A DNA stretch of 9,227 nt from Clostridiales bacterium (GTDB lineage: Bacteria; Bacillota; Peptococcia; Peptococcales; Peptococcaceae). Below are positions 1 through 7,675 of this stretch, in pieces; position 1 is the first letter of the stretch; the number at the start of each line of letters is the position of its first letter. The notes beneath the pieces are model-generated. The model did no database searches. It was given only the letters and a program-made list of their open reading frames with translations, and was not told the origin of the DNA. A program made the position numbers and the translations under genes. Location: the NCBI GenBank assembly GCA_003343815.1, contig QAKL01000074.1:1-9227 (forward strand). The letters run 5' to 3'.

Positions 1-776
1 ATGCGGTCGACGGCTTTTAAGATACCGTAAATAATCGCCGGCGGGCGCGGAGGGCAGCCGGGGATATACATATCGACCGGAATTACCGTATCGACACCGC
101 TACCAGCGGCATAGCCGAAACGGAACATCCCGCCGGATAAAGCACAGGTGCCTAAAGCCACAACAATTTTCGGATCGGGCGTAGCTTCGTACGCTTGCAA
201 GAGGGCGCGTTCCATATTGCGCGTCACCGGGCCTGTGACTAAAAGCATGTCTGCGTGACGCGGCGAGGCAACAAAAGTAATGCCTAAACGCTCTAAATCG
301 TTCAACGGATTCATGATGGCATTGGCTTCGTAATCGCAGCCGTTGCAGCTGCCGGCATCTATCTCACGAATTTGCAAGGAACGGTGCAGGGTTTTCTGGA
401 TTTTTTTCTTTAATTCCTCCGCTAATTCGGTGCTGCTTTGTGCAGGCACTTTGTCGATAATTATCGGTTTGCGCAATAATTCAGCTTTGGTACAGGCACA
501 GTCTGTGAAAGATTCGGTCATATACATCGCGTGCGTAGGGCAGATTTCTGCACATAAACTGCAGTAAATGCACTGGTCAATGTGAATATTGGGGTATCCT
601 GCTTCATCGATCGTGATCGCTTGAGACGGGCAATTTTGCGCGCAGAAATGACATTTTTGGCACATATCGCCTTTAATCGCCGGGGCGCCGACGTATCCCG
701 TATTATCGACAGGTTTTTTCGGATAATCATTGGTCAGACGGCGGTATTTCATTAATTTTTCGTATTTTTTCAGCAT
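1..776 (-). CDS. Fused ferredoxin / NuoB-like small subunit of a hydrogenase-like (Ehr) complex, 3' end outside window
   Basis: This frame is open for 258 codons and runs off the window edge without a stop. Residues about 30-85 form a bacterial-type two-[4Fe-4S] ferredoxin (HyfH/NuoI-like), with ligands C39, C42, C45, C49 and C69, C72, C75, C79. After a lysine/glutamate-rich linker (about 95-128), residues about 130-258 are a HyfI/NuoB-like small subunit with the proximal-cluster cysteines C144 and C147 (GSCNGCD), C211 (GTCA) and C241 (PGCPPRP). The protein should carry electrons from a soluble donor through three clusters to the large subunit on the cytoplasmic face. In E. coli Hyf and Hyc these are two genes; here no stop or frameshift separates them. 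An extra CxC pair (C93, C95) follows the ferredoxin part. The ATG at 774-776 is preceded by AAGGAG (785-790) with 8 nt spacing and lies 15 nt after the upstream stop. The small-subunit match suggests that little beyond the window is missing, but this cannot be seen. Confidence 0.93.
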   Translation of the reverse strand, partial: MLKKYEKLMKYRRLTNDYPKKPVDNTGYVGAPAIKGDMCQKCHFCAQNCPSQAITIDEAGYPNIHIDQCIYCSLCAEICPTHAMYMTESFTDCACTKAELLRKPIIIDKVPAQSSTELAEELKKKIQKTLHRSLQIREIDAGSCNGCDYEANAIMNPLNDLERLGITFVASPRHADMLLVTGPVTRNMERALLQAYEATPDPKIVVALGTCALSGGMFRFGYAAGSGVDTVIPVDMYIPGCPPRPPAIIYGILKAVDR

Positions 777-791
777 AGTGAGAGCTCCTTT

Positions 792-2432
792 TTAAAGGTC
801 GTTGCCGGAATAAGAGAGGTTAAAGCTCTTATTGATTAACGGGAAATCCGTGACCAGATTAGTATTGACGGCATAGGGTACAGCCAGCCAGTTGCAGTAG
901 GAGGGGGTGCGGATTTTGTAGCGATAAATCATATTGTTTTCGCCCGTCATCACCCAGTGCATATTTTCGCCTCTGGCAGCCTCGGTAATACCGTAGGCAT
1001 AATGATAAGCTGGAAATTTTTCCGGCAAAGGTACAGACAAATCGCCGTCTGCCATATTTTCGATGACGTTAATCATAAGATTAACCGATGTAAGAGCCTC
1101 TTCTAAGCGCAGATTAAAGCGGCAGCTGACATCGCCGCAGTCCAAATGGTGCATACCGAATTTAAAACTGTCATAGGAGGAGTAGGGGTGATTTTTGCGC
1201 ACATCGTAATCAAGTCCCGAGGCTCGTCCTGCGATGCCGGTCGCGTTTAAATCATAGGCGACGTGGCTGTATAAAACGCCCGTACTTTCCAAACGATCTA
1301 AAAACATCGTATCGTTATTGGACATTTCGGCAGTATCAATGATTTCCTTGCGAATATTATTTAACTGTTCGATCGCGCCTTTTTCTTTACCCAAAAGGAA
1401 ATCTTGACGGATACCGCCTAATTTATTGCAGCTGCGCAAGAAACGCGTGTTGGTTAAATAGTGTGCTAAATTATAGCCCCAGATACGCAGCATATTAAAC
1501 TGCGAGGAGATAAATAAATTAGCCGTATCGCCCGCGATACCAGCTAAATCGCCGAAATGAGAGATGATTCTCTCCAACTCGGCTAAAACGATGCGCGTAT
1601 GCTGGGCGCGCAGAGGCACGTTTATTTGGGCGATTTTCTCGATAGCCAAGGAGTATGCTAATGAATTGGCAAAGGTTTCGTCGCCGCTGATACGCTCTGA
1701 GAGGTAAAAAGCGCGGTAAATATCCATTTGCTCGGCGAGCTTTTCAGTGCCTTTGTGGGTGTAGTGCATCTTGGTTTGCAGATTGATGATCGGTTCGCCT
1801 GCGACTGTAAAGCGAAAATGTCCGGGCTCGATGACTCCCGCATGAATAGGGCCTACGGGGATTTGATAGGTATCAGTATCGCTAAAGGTAGTTAACTCCG
1901 GTGCAGGGACATCTTTCGCCGCAGGCAAGGGCGGTTTGGTCATATCGGTCACGTCTTTGCGCAAATGCGCGGGGTGATCAAGCCAATTCCCGTGATAAAT
2001 TAAATCGGTGGGATTGGGGTGCTCAAGCGGCTCCAAGGCAAATAAATCGCGGATCTCACGCTCATATTTGTCCGCGGCAGGAGTGATCGGCGTAATCGAA
2101 GGAAATGTCGGATCGTCCTCGGTAATCGGTACAGTTATGATGATAAATTTATTGAGTAAATGCTGCGCATAGGTATAATACAGCGTGAAATGCCCGTTTA
2201 ATGCGCGTTCGTCGTTGGCAAATAAATTAACCAACGGCAGACGGTGCGAGCGGTTGAGGAGCATGTTTATTTTGCGTAAATTAGTAGTGGTAGTGTTTAA
2301 ATATATTTCATTATCGTTTAAATAGCGGATCTCGGTCGCGGTGCCTGTTTGATTGTTAATTTTGCTTACTTGCTTTAAAAGCTCGTCGACAGAAGTTTTA
2401 GACGGCACGAGATGAGCTTTGGAATCGTACAT
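792..2432 (-). CDS. hyfG: HyfG/NuoCD-like large subunit lacking all four Ni-Fe cysteines (Ehr-type)
   Basis: The protein has 546 residues. Residues about 1-165 are a NuoC-like domain (FPSITPITPAADKYEREIRDLF at 110-131). Residues about 190-546 are the NuoD/hydrogenase large-subunit domain, starting with GPIHAGVIEPGHFRF (194-208). Where HycE/HyfG have RxCGxC...H (L1), this protein has RISGDETFAN (247-256), so the cysteines are Ser249 and Glu252 and the histidine is Asn256. Where they have DPCYSC (L2) near the C-terminus, it has NLSYSG (538-543), so the cysteines are Ser540 and Gly543. It ends three residues later and has no cleavable maturation tail. The rest of the C-terminal region (RGENMHWV at 487-494, YKIRTPSY at 505-512) still aligns well, so the losses look like substitutions in an intact protein. 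It cannot bind a canonical Ni-Fe site; the substrate is unknown. AGGAG (2439-2443) lies 6 nt before the ATG. Confidence 0.95.
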   Translation of the reverse strand: MYDSKAHLVPSKTSVDELLKQVSKINNQTGTATEIRYLNDNEIYLNTTTTNLRKINMLLNRSHRLPLVNLFANDERALNGHFTLYYTYAQHLLNKFIIITVPITEDDPTFPSITPITPAADKYEREIRDLFALEPLEHPNPTDLIYHGNWLDHPAHLRKDVTDMTKPPLPAAKDVPAPELTTFSDTDTYQIPVGPIHAGVIEPGHFRFTVAGEPIINLQTKMHYTHKGTEKLAEQMDIYRAFYLSERISGDETFANSLAYSLAIEKIAQINVPLRAQHTRIVLAELERIISHFGDLAGIAGDTANLFISSQFNMLRIWGYNLAHYLTNTRFLRSCNKLGGIRQDFLLGKEKGAIEQLNNIRKEIIDTAEMSNNDTMFLDRLESTGVLYSHVAYDLNATGIAGRASGLDYDVRKNHPYSSYDSFKFGMHHLDCGDVSCRFNLRLEEALTSVNLMINVIENMADGDLSVPLPEKFPAYHYAYGITEAARGENMHWVMTGENNMIYRYKIRTPSYCNWLAVPYAVNTNLVTDFPLINKSFNLSYSGNDL

Positions 2433-2446
2433 AGTTTTCTCCTTTC

Positions 2447-3925
2447 TTAGTAAGGCAGGATAGTTTGTTCAGCCAAGGAAATTAATTCGGCTAAAGCTTG
2501 CGGGGTATTAAAGCCCATGATGACGATCAAAACCAAAAGCAGGAGGATGACGCCGTTGCCGCTTGTAGTTTTAAAGGGCGTTACCGTGGATTTATCAGCA
2601 GCCTCGCCGTAAAGCATGGGAGAAACGGTATAAATAATCGAGGCGAAAATTCCTGCCAAAACGACAGCTAATATGACGCCTAATAAAAAGCTGCCTTTTT
2701 GGAAAATGGCTGTCAAAATCGTAAACTCACTGCCAAATACTGAAAACGGCGGCGTACCGGCAATCGCCAAAAGCCCCAAGATAAATACCCAGCCGGTAAA
2801 AGGAGCCGTGCGGATCAATCCTTTGATACTTTTGATTTCGCCGGATTGATAAATATGCAAAATATTGCCCGTCGTCAAGAAAAGCATCGTTTTGGTGAGC
2901 GAGTGATTGAGCAGATGTAATAATGCGCCGTAAATAGCTAACGGCGTATTTACCGCTAAAGCCAAGGTGATAATCCCCATATGCTCGATACTGGAGTAGG
3001 CGAGCATACTTTTGTATTCGCGCTGGCTTAAAATGAAGTAGAACGCTGCCATGATAGATAAAATCGCCAAGGTGAGGAGAAAAGGCGTAGTATAGCGGGA
3101 GCTGGCGGCATTGGTATTTAAAAGACTCATCACGCGAATGATCGGATAAAGCGCGGTGTTTAAAAGCACGCCCGATAATAAGGCGCTGATTGGCGAGGGC
3201 GACTGACTGTGTGCTCCGGGCAGCCAAGAGTGCATCGGAGCCAAGCCGGCTTTGGTGCCGAAACCGATTAAGACAAAGACAAACGCTAAACGCAAGGTAC
3301 CGGTGTCAAAAGCCGTAGCATTGTCGATTAATGCGGGTAGGTAAAGATACTGCTCGGAGTTTAAACAATCGATAGATGAGAGATGCAAAAGGATAACGCC
3401 TAAAAATGCGGTGGCGATACCTACCGAGCAAATCATGATATATTTCCATGCCGCCTCGATGGAGGAGCGTTTGTTGTAAAAGCCGACTAAAAACGCACTG
3501 GCTAAAGTCGTCGCCTCGATCGCGATCCACATGATGCCGAAATTGCCGCTGGTTAGGGCTAAAAGCATCGTAAAGGTGAAAATATTGGTCATGATGTAGT
3601 AAATGCGGATGCGGGGTTTGGTGATTTTTTCGTGTTTGACATCGGCATTTAGATAATTAACCGCGTAAATGCTGATTAAAAAGTTTAAAAATGCTGTAAT
3701 CAGCAACAAGAGCGTATTTAACGGATCCAAATAGGTGTGAAAACGAGGATTCGTTAAAGTATGCACGGAAAGTATTTCTTTAGTCAGATACAGACTGATT
3801 GCCAAAACGATGCCGTTTACCAATAAATTGGCTCCGTGATGCAGTTTATTGCTTCTGGTAGCAATATATATAGGCAGACTTAAAAGCGGAATAAACGGCA
3901 GGAAAAAGATCAAATTGTTTGTCAT
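2447..3925 (-). CDS. hyfF: HyfF-like antiporter-type membrane subunit
   Basis: This 492-residue, very hydrophobic protein of the proton-conducting antiporter family (NuoL/M/N, Mrp) should form an ion-translocating half-channel unit in the membrane arm. Visible family motifs are the TM glutamate E137 (IAIEATT), the block GFGTKAGLAPMHSWLPGAH (221-239) with K225, the SALLSGVLLNTALY stretch (247-260), REYKSMLAYSSIEHMG (302-317), and HLLNHSLTKT (337-346) with H337, H341 and K345. At the position where the HyfB paralogue in this operon has Lys (MIKTAIY), this protein has Asn256; my recollection is that Asn is common in HyfF proteins, so I do not read it as damage. Length is normal for HyfF, which lacks the long C-terminal extension of HyfB. 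It starts 4 nt after the hyfE stop, so its ribosome binding site (GAGAGGAT) overlaps the end of hyfE, suggesting coupled translation. Confidence 0.95.
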   Translation of the reverse strand: MTNNLIFFLPFIPLLSLPIYIATRSNKLHHGANLLVNGIVLAISLYLTKEILSVHTLTNPRFHTYLDPLNTLLLLITAFLNFLISIYAVNYLNADVKHEKITKPRIRIYYIMTNIFTFTMLLALTSGNFGIMWIAIEATTLASAFLVGFYNKRSSIEAAWKYIMICSVGIATAFLGVILLHLSSIDCLNSEQYLYLPALIDNATAFDTGTLRLAFVFVLIGFGTKAGLAPMHSWLPGAHSQSPSPISALLSGVLLNTALYPIIRVMSLLNTNAASSRYTTPFLLTLAILSIMAAFYFILSQREYKSMLAYSSIEHMGIITLALAVNTPLAIYGALLHLLNHSLTKTMLFLTTGNILHIYQSGEIKSIKGLIRTAPFTGWVFILGLLAIAGTPPFSVFGSEFTILTAIFQKGSFLLGVILAVVLAGIFASIIYTVSPMLYGEAADKSTVTPFKTTSGNGVILLLLVLIVIMGFNTPQALAELISLAEQTILPY

Positions 3926-3929
3926 GGTT

Positions 3930-4574
3930 TTATCCTCTCAAGTTGTGTAATTTATCGGTGTCGGTGCTTTGAAAGCTGGTATTGATCCGAAAGACGATCA
4001 TGCTCATGATGATAATCGCCGTCAATAAGTCGATAAATATACCCAAATCAATAATTAAAGGCATACCGTGCGTGGTAAAGAGCGCGGTAGAAAATAACCC
4101 GTTTTCGATAACTAAAAAACCGATGATTTGTCCGATCGCGTCTTTGCGGCTGATCATGAAAAGTAAGCCGATAAAGATAATGGATAAATTACAAGTTAAA
4201 GGTGTGGTGATGTCTTTGGCGCTGATCAAAGGAATCCCTGAAATCGTCAAATAAACGATTGCCACCAAAAGACAGGCGATAAAGGAGAGAATCGGGATAT
4301 TTAAGTAAAAATCTTTGTGAATCTCATGATTTACTTTGTTATGCGTAGAGCGCAAATATCGCGGGATGTAGATGACCTTTAAAAAAAGCATAATGGCGCT
4401 GACAATTAAAAGGTCGATATGGTGGTTGTTAGCCGACATGATAAGCGCACCTACGATAATGATAATCGACTGCACCTGAAAGGTACGGATATAGGAGAGC
4501 GCCCGTTTGTTGGTGATTAAAACGATGCTTGAGGTCAAAAGCATCAGAGAAAGAATATCGTAAATATTATTCAT
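3930..4574 (-). CDS. hyfE: HyfE-like (NuoK-related) membrane subunit
   Basis: This 214-residue integral membrane protein has several hydrophobic helices, and its length agrees with HyfE (about 215 aa). The C-terminal half resembles NuoK: GFLVIENGLF (152-161) carries the conserved membrane glutamate E157, and IIDLGIFIDLLTAII (174-188) follows with D176 and D182. These charged residues are expected to belong to the polar axis that links the NuoH-like subunit to the antiporter-type subunits. The N-terminal half adds helices not present in NuoK, as in HyfE. The start ATG at 4572-4574 has an ideal AGGAGG (4582-4587) that overlaps the TAG stop of hyfC (4586-4588), so the genes are 11 nt apart and probably translationally coupled. 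Confidence 0.92.
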   Translation of the reverse strand: MNNIYDILSLMLLTSSIVLITNKRALSYIRTFQVQSIIIIVGALIMSANNHHIDLLIVSAIMLFLKVIYIPRYLRSTHNKVNHEIHKDFYLNIPILSFIACLLVAIVYLTISGIPLISAKDITTPLTCNLSIIFIGLLFMISRKDAIGQIIGFLVIENGLFSTALFTTHGMPLIIDLGIFIDLLTAIIIMSMIVFRINTSFQSTDTDKLHNLRG

Positions 4575-4585
4575 TTGTCTGCCTC

Positions 4586-5530
4586 CTATTTCAAGATATA
4601 TAAGCAGATAAAGCCCAATAAGCTGAAAATGACAGCTAAAGCGGCATAATTGGCAATAGTGAAGAAACGCAGTTTAACGGTGTTGGTTTCGATTAATCCC
4701 AAAATAATGCTGATCACGATAATTTTCACCACAAAAACGGCTAAGCTTAAAATTACGCCGGTAACGCCCGTCTGCATGATGAATTGGTCGTGCGGGAAAA
4801 ATACATTGGCGATCAAGGTAATGTAAATCATTTGCTTTAAATACGCCGATAATTCCATCAGTCCCAAATGACGGCCGCTGTACTCTAAAATCATCGCTTC
4901 GTGAATCATCGTTAATTCCAAATGCGTCGACGGATCATCGATCGGGATGCGCGCCGTCTCAGCGATCGTCACCATGAAAAGCGCGATTAAAAGCAACAGA
5001 TGAAACGCGTCGGAGAGCGGTGAGGAGTGGAGGCTTGCGGTCATGATAGTTTGTAAATTAGTCGAATGATAGTAAACGCTTAAAGCGACTGCGGCGATGA
5101 TTAATGCTGGCTCGATAATCGAGGTTAAAGTATTCTCACGACTGCTTCCCATCCCGCCAAAGGTACTGGAGGTATCCAGCGCCGTCAAGGTGAGAAAAAA
5201 TCCGCCTAATGCCAAGGTGTAGATCATAACGATGATGTCACCGGGTAAAGTAACGGGAATTTTGGTCGTAAGGGGAACAAACGAAGCCGCCGCTAAAGTA
5301 GAGCCGAGTAAAATATACGGCGTGATTGTAAATATTTTGCTAGCAGTTTCCGAGACAGTCACGCTCGGCTTCTTTAAAAGTTTGATTATATCGTAGTAAG
5401 GCTGGAAAATCGAAGCGCCGCGGCGTTTTTGAAAACGTGCTTTAACTTTTTTGATGATTCCTGTAGGCAACGGCGCTAAAATAATCATTAACAGAGTTTG
5501 CAAAACTGTATAAGTTAAAAATGTCGTCAT
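4586..5530 (-). CDS. hyfC: HyfC/NuoH-like membrane subunit
   Basis: This 314-residue membrane protein is the NuoH (complex I subunit 1) homologue that anchors the hydrophilic arm and couples redox chemistry to the membrane arm. Family signatures are KARFQKRRGASIFQPYYDI (30-48) on the first cytoplasmic loop and the acidic loop around residues 189-225 (ETARIPIDDPSTHLELT, then IHEAMILEYSG), with E191, D198, D199, E205, E211 and E216. This loop faces the active-site or quinone-like cavity in related complexes and is fully kept here, although the large subunit has lost its metal ligands. Length is normal for HyfC/HycD. The gene starts 22 nt after hyfB with AAGGAG upstream of the ATG at 5528-5530. 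Confidence 0.95.
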   Translation of the reverse strand: MTTFLTYTVLQTLLMIILAPLPTGIIKKVKARFQKRRGASIFQPYYDIIKLLKKPSVTVSETASKIFTITPYILLGSTLAAASFVPLTTKIPVTLPGDIIVMIYTLALGGFFLTLTALDTSSTFGGMGSSRENTLTSIIEPALIIAAVALSVYYHSTNLQTIMTASLHSSPLSDAFHLLLLIALFMVTIAETARIPIDDPSTHLELTMIHEAMILEYSGRHLGLMELSAYLKQMIYITLIANVFFPHDQFIMQTGVTGVILSLAVFVVKIIVISIILGLIETNTVKLRFFTIANYAALAVIFSLLGFICLYILK

Positions 5531-5552
5531 GGTTTATCTCCTTTGTAGGCGC

Positions 5553-7586
5553 TTAAAGTATACTGTTATAGGCAATAAAGGCTAACAAAATCAGCATGAT
5601 ATATAATAAATACTGCTGAATGTAGCCGTTTTGCAGATGCTCAGTCAAAAACAACGACAATTTTTTGTGCAGATTAATCAGCGGAGTATAAAGATAACGC
5701 ACCACCGGTTTGGTAATATGCTGCTCGTAGGTGAGCTTGGTGCGATTATAGGGATTAAAGTTTTCGTTGCCGCATTTAAACTCAGGCTGATAAAGAATTT
5801 TAAAGATAATCGAAATAGGGTTGGCATATGCAGTGGAGGAGTACTGCATTTTCGGCGTCTGGTGAGTGAAACCGCAGTCCCAAGTATTATAGTAGCGCTT
5901 GGTGAGCTTGCCTGCTAAAATCATCGGCCCAATTACCGCAAACGCAATCAAAACAGCCAGCAAAATTATTACAATTGCCGGGTCGTAATTGCCCATGGTG
6001 ATGCCGTCGGTGTAGGTCGGCAGATTGTAAACGTATTTTGTCGTCACCGCAGGGAGAGTGGTCACAGTTGAAATAGTTTTATTAAGCATGTTGACGATAA
6101 ACGCCGGATAGAAGGAATTAAACGCTAAAACGGCGATAAGCATCGTTAAGCTGATCCGCATGGAAAGCGGAGCTTCATGAGCCTCGCGGGCGTGCTCGCT
6201 GCGCGCAGTGCCTAAAAACGTAATGCCGAAAAATTTAACAAAAGTTAACACTGCTAAGGCACCCGTCATTGCTAAAAGCGCAATAACGATAATTAAGACA
6301 ATATCTAAAAGCGGAGTCGTAGCGGTGATTAAGGAAATCAAAGATTGGTAGCTGAGCCACTCGCTGCTAAAGGTCGCAAAAGGCACGACCGCGGAGATTG
6401 CTAAAGATAAGATCAGCACACAACCTGCGGTGTAAGGCATTTTTTTCGCTAAACCGCCTAAATCGGGAATTTCCTTGGTATGAGTGGCGTACTGGATACA
6501 GCCGGCGCTTAAGAAAAGCCCGCCTTTGACGATAGTATGATTAAGCGCATGAAAAAGCGCCGCCATTAACGCTAATGCCGCGATATATGGTCTGTCGATA
6601 GCTGCAGCTACCAACGAAGTGCCGAACGCCGTAGTGATAATGCCGATATTTTCGATGCTGGAGTATGCTAAGAGGCGTTTGTAGTTATTTTCAACCGCCG
6701 CATAAGCGATACCGCTGATTGCCGTAATAATGCCGATACTCAAAATTATCACGCTAAACCAAAGCGGTAAAGCAAGTGGGATAAAGATGAAGCGGATAAA
6801 ACCGTAAATCGCCGTCTTAATCATGATACCGCTCATCAGCGCGCTGACATTAGAAGGCGCGGCAGGGTGCGCCTGGGGCAGCCAGATGTGTAAGGGCACC
6901 AAGCCCGCTTTGGTGCCAAAGCCAATTAATAATAAGACTGCCAGCAAAACCTGCATCGGCTGCGCTAAAAAAGTTAAGTTTTCAGGCAGGAGCATCGAGC
7001 CGGTGTAGTAGAATATAATTAAAAAAGCGATTAACATAAAGGATGCTGCGATGTGCGTCATGATGATATAAGTGGTGGAGGCTTTTTGCGTTTCTTTCAT
7101 GTCATGTTCGTAATTAGCCAAAAAGTAGCTGACTGCGGACATTATTTCCCAGAAAATATAGAAACTAACGAGATTGTGCGCAGTGAAAACTATAAACAAT
7201 GAACATACGAAAGCAGCGTTTAAAAGATTAAATAAAGAAAGACTGTAGTGACCCTCATAGTGCGTCATATATTTCGGAGTATAAATTGCTACTGCCAACA
7301 AAAGTAGGTTAAGCGCTAAAAGAAAAAACGCGCTCAAATAATCGACGCTTACAGTAAAGGTAAAATTGGGGATATTGCTGCTTAAATTTAAAAGCGACAC
7401 TTCGGCAGTATCGCTTGAAAGCTGCGAGATACTGCCGATGATCCCGAAAACTGCTCCTATAGCCAAAAGAAAATTAACAACGAGGGAATTAATTTTAGCT
7501 GATTTTACGCTTAAAATAGCAAAAGCGAACGCCAGCAAAAATAATCCTCCCGCCAAAGCGTATAGGATGAAGAGCTGATTAGACAT
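5553..7586 (-). CDS. hyfB: HyfB-like antiporter-type membrane subunit, first gene of the operon
   Basis: This 677-residue antiporter-type subunit is related to NuoL/MrpA and has the long C-terminal region typical of HyfB/HycC. Visible motifs are E147 in FWEIMSAVSYF (145-155), the block GFGTKAGLVPLHIWLPQAH (222-240) with K226, SALMSGIMIKTAIYG (248-262) with K257, NNYKRLLAYSSIENIG (300-315), and HALNHTIVKGG (346-356) with H346, H350 and K354. The C-terminal TWDCGFTHQTPKMQYS (568-583) is a HyfB-like hallmark. All charged residues expected for ion translocation are present, so the pump part looks functional. The ATG at 7584-7586 has a consensus AGGAGG (7594-7599) 7 nt upstream, and a promoter is seen at 7647-7675. 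No third antiporter-type subunit (HyfD) lies in the operon as far as it is visible. Confidence 0.95.
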   Translation of the reverse strand: MSNQLFILYALAGGLFLLAFAFAILSVKSAKINSLVVNFLLAIGAVFGIIGSISQLSSDTAEVSLLNLSSNIPNFTFTVSVDYLSAFFLLALNLLLLAVAIYTPKYMTHYEGHYSLSLFNLLNAAFVCSLFIVFTAHNLVSFYIFWEIMSAVSYFLANYEHDMKETQKASTTYIIMTHIAASFMLIAFLIIFYYTGSMLLPENLTFLAQPMQVLLAVLLLIGFGTKAGLVPLHIWLPQAHPAAPSNVSALMSGIMIKTAIYGFIRFIFIPLALPLWFSVIILSIGIITAISGIAYAAVENNYKRLLAYSSIENIGIITTAFGTSLVAAAIDRPYIAALALMAALFHALNHTIVKGGLFLSAGCIQYATHTKEIPDLGGLAKKMPYTAGCVLILSLAISAVVPFATFSSEWLSYQSLISLITATTPLLDIVLIIVIALLAMTGALAVLTFVKFFGITFLGTARSEHAREAHEAPLSMRISLTMLIAVLAFNSFYPAFIVNMLNKTISTVTTLPAVTTKYVYNLPTYTDGITMGNYDPAIVIILLAVLIAFAVIGPMILAGKLTKRYYNTWDCGFTHQTPKMQYSSTAYANPISIIFKILYQPEFKCGNENFNPYNRTKLTYEQHITKPVVRYLYTPLINLHKKLSLFLTEHLQNGYIQQYLLYIMLILLAFIAYNSIL

Positions 7587-7593
7587 GAAAAAT

Positions 7594-7599
7594 CCTCCT
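7594..7599 (-). promoter_or_regulatory. Shine-Dalgarno AGGAGG of hyfB
   Basis: The minus strand reads AGGAGG followed by 7 nt and then the ATG of the HyfB-like gene. This fixes the start codon; no in-frame start with comparable support lies upstream. Confidence 0.9.
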
Positions 7600-7617
7600 A
7601 AGAATTGTTTGAAATAT

Positions 7618-7633
7618 TTGTAATTTTATACAA
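7618..7633. promoter_or_regulatory. 16-bp palindrome in the operon leader, possible operator
   Basis: TTGTAATTTTATACAA contains perfect 5-bp arms (TTGTA/TACAA) separated by 6 bp. It lies between the predicted transcription start (about 7640) and the hyfB ribosome binding site, a position where a repressor could block elongation. It vaguely resembles redox-regulator sites of the TTGT-N-ACAA type (Rex family), but the spacing is shorter than the usual Rex site, so no regulator is assigned. AT-rich chance occurrence is possible. Confidence 0.3.
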
Positions 7634-7646
7634 TGCACATTTAATT

Positions 7647-7675
7647 ATTTTAATACTTTTTGCAATAACGGTCAA
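7647..7675 (-). promoter_or_regulatory. Sigma70-type promoter of the Ehr/Hyf-like operon
   Basis: On the minus strand TTGACC (7670-7675) is followed by a 17-bp spacer and TAAAAT (7647-7652). Each box differs from consensus at one position. Transcription would start near 7640 and give a leader of about 54 nt. This is the best promoter-like sequence upstream of the six-gene cluster. Confidence 0.65.

Noticed and set aside
518..730. 70-residue minus-strand ORF
   Set aside because: It lies inside the ferredoxin/small-subunit fusion in another frame. The fusion frame carries all the cysteine motifs, whereas this one has no recognisable features.
2727..3227. 166-residue minus-strand ORF
   Set aside because: It overlaps the HyfF-like gene in another frame. 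The HyfF frame has the conserved transmembrane motifs, so this is a shadow.
3982..4254. 90-residue plus-strand ORF
   Set aside because: It is antisense to the HyfE-like gene, with no ribosome binding site or recognisable domain; it is the mirror of a hydrophobic gene.
5631..5918. 95-residue plus-strand ORF
   Set aside because: It is antisense to the well-conserved C-terminal part of the HyfB-like gene and has no family resemblance.
792..7586. Functional formate hydrogenlyase or [NiFe] hydrogenase operon
   Set aside because: Overall homology points there, but the large subunit lacks every Ni-Fe cysteine and the maturation tail, and no formate dehydrogenase or maturation genes are visible.
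792..7586. Respiratory complex I (Nuo) operon
   Set aside because: The subunit set and order (HyfB, C, E, F, G), the fused NuoCD-type large subunit with HyfG-like C-terminus and the CxxC small-subunit motif are of group 4 hydrogenase type. No NuoA, NuoJ or NuoEFG is present.
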